Source: Keratinibaculum paraultunense (GTDB taxonomy: Bacteria > Bacillota > Clostridia > Tissierellales > Tepidimicrobiaceae). From it: 64,000 nt of DNA. Each line of letters begins with the position of its first letter. Positions within the stretch are counted from its first letter, which is position 1. The stretch is from contig NZ_CP068564.1 in the NCBI RefSeq assembly GCF_016767175.1, forward strand, positions 744,001 through 808,000. Direction: 5' to 3'. The position numbers were made by a program, and so were the translations under genes. Below, piece by piece: positions 63,930 through 64,000 of the stretch. Under the pieces are notes generated by a model. That model saw nothing but the letters and a program-made list of their open reading frames with translations, was not told the origin of the DNA and did no database searches.

Positions 63930-64000
63930 ATGGAGATTAGGACAGATTTAGCTATTGAGAACAGAGAACTGTATAAAGAAGAGAAAAATGAAGAAGTGCC
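63930..64000 (+). CDS. gpr: GPR germination protease, N-terminus (partial)
   Basis: ATG 63930 with GAGGAGGAGAT upstream opens a frame running off the window: MEIRTDLAIENRELYKEEK. This start (EIRTDLA-x-E) is characteristic of GPR zymogens, and the place after rpsT matches the conserved order. GPR degrades SASPs when spores germinate. Only 23 codons are visible. Confidence 0.85.
   Translation, partial: MEIRTDLAIENRELYKEEKNEEV

Noticed and set aside
1-64000. CRISPR arrays, transposases, integrases, att sites
   Set aside because: No regularly spaced repeats, no mobile-element proteins and no disrupted tRNA ends were seen; the region looks like stable core chromosome.

Overview
The window is a gene-dense chromosomal segment of a low-GC, spore-forming anaerobe of the class Clostridia. 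The combination of gene order, an Rnf complex, a full selenocysteine machinery and spore genes suggests something near the Tissierellales, but that placement is inference. Spore formation is indicated by an alpha/beta-type SASP gene, the start of the GPR germination protease gene at the right edge, and a SpoIVFA-like LytM protein. Almost all genes are on the + strand. No prophage, insertion sequence or CRISPR array was seen.

Layout. 1-2.1 kb: a divergent pair of unrecognised genes and a free-standing minus-strand sRNA with its own promoter and terminator. 2.1-7.2 kb: LUD-domain protein, cysteine desulfurase plus ThiI (tRNA 4-thiouridine), then a TetR regulator with a radical SAM enzyme. 7.4-11.7 kb: XRE-cupin regulator and potABCD (spermidine/putrescine uptake). 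11.8-21.8 kb: dipeptidase, beta-CASP nuclease, two tRNA-Leu genes, polA-coaE, lytic transglycosylase, a solute-binding lipoprotein and DNA polymerase IV. 22-28 kb: rnfCDGEAB, NusG-II protein and a Gx-type transporter. 28-43 kb: maf, radC, mreBCD, a very large PBP2, minCDE, apbE, a SpoIVFA-like protein, two paired radical-SAM/DUF2344 proteins and RNase G. 43-49 kb: L21 leader, rplU-prp-rpmA, obgE, yhbY, nadD, yqeK, LCP protein, rsfS, ridA. 49-56.4 kb: dacF (minus), comEA, selD-selA-selB, an atypical response regulator and tRNA-Sec. 56.5-64 kb: SASP, a USP-like protein, a twin P-loop ATPase, AlaX (minus), a 28-residue membrane protein, comEC, holA, rpsT (minus) and partial gpr.

Functional links visible here: ApbE can flavinylate RnfD and RnfG; Prp can trim the N-terminal extension present on L27; SelD itself contains an in-frame UGA with a downstream hairpin and is encoded with SelA, SelB and tRNA-Sec; GPR would degrade the SASP; ComEA and ComEC are both present for DNA uptake.

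The items most worth a second look are: the C-rich sRNA at 1854-1960; a perfect spacerless 54-bp palindrome at the 3' end of dacF and a similar 38-bp one near 1775; an orphan response regulator whose phospho-acceptor Asp is Glu, beside tRNA-Sec; an inverted repeat enclosing the -10 box of the tRNA-Sec promoter; two neighbouring single-base frameshifts at 7-base homopolymers (yqeK and the LCP gene); and two hairpins that would hide ribosome binding sites (TetR gene and spoIVFA-like gene).
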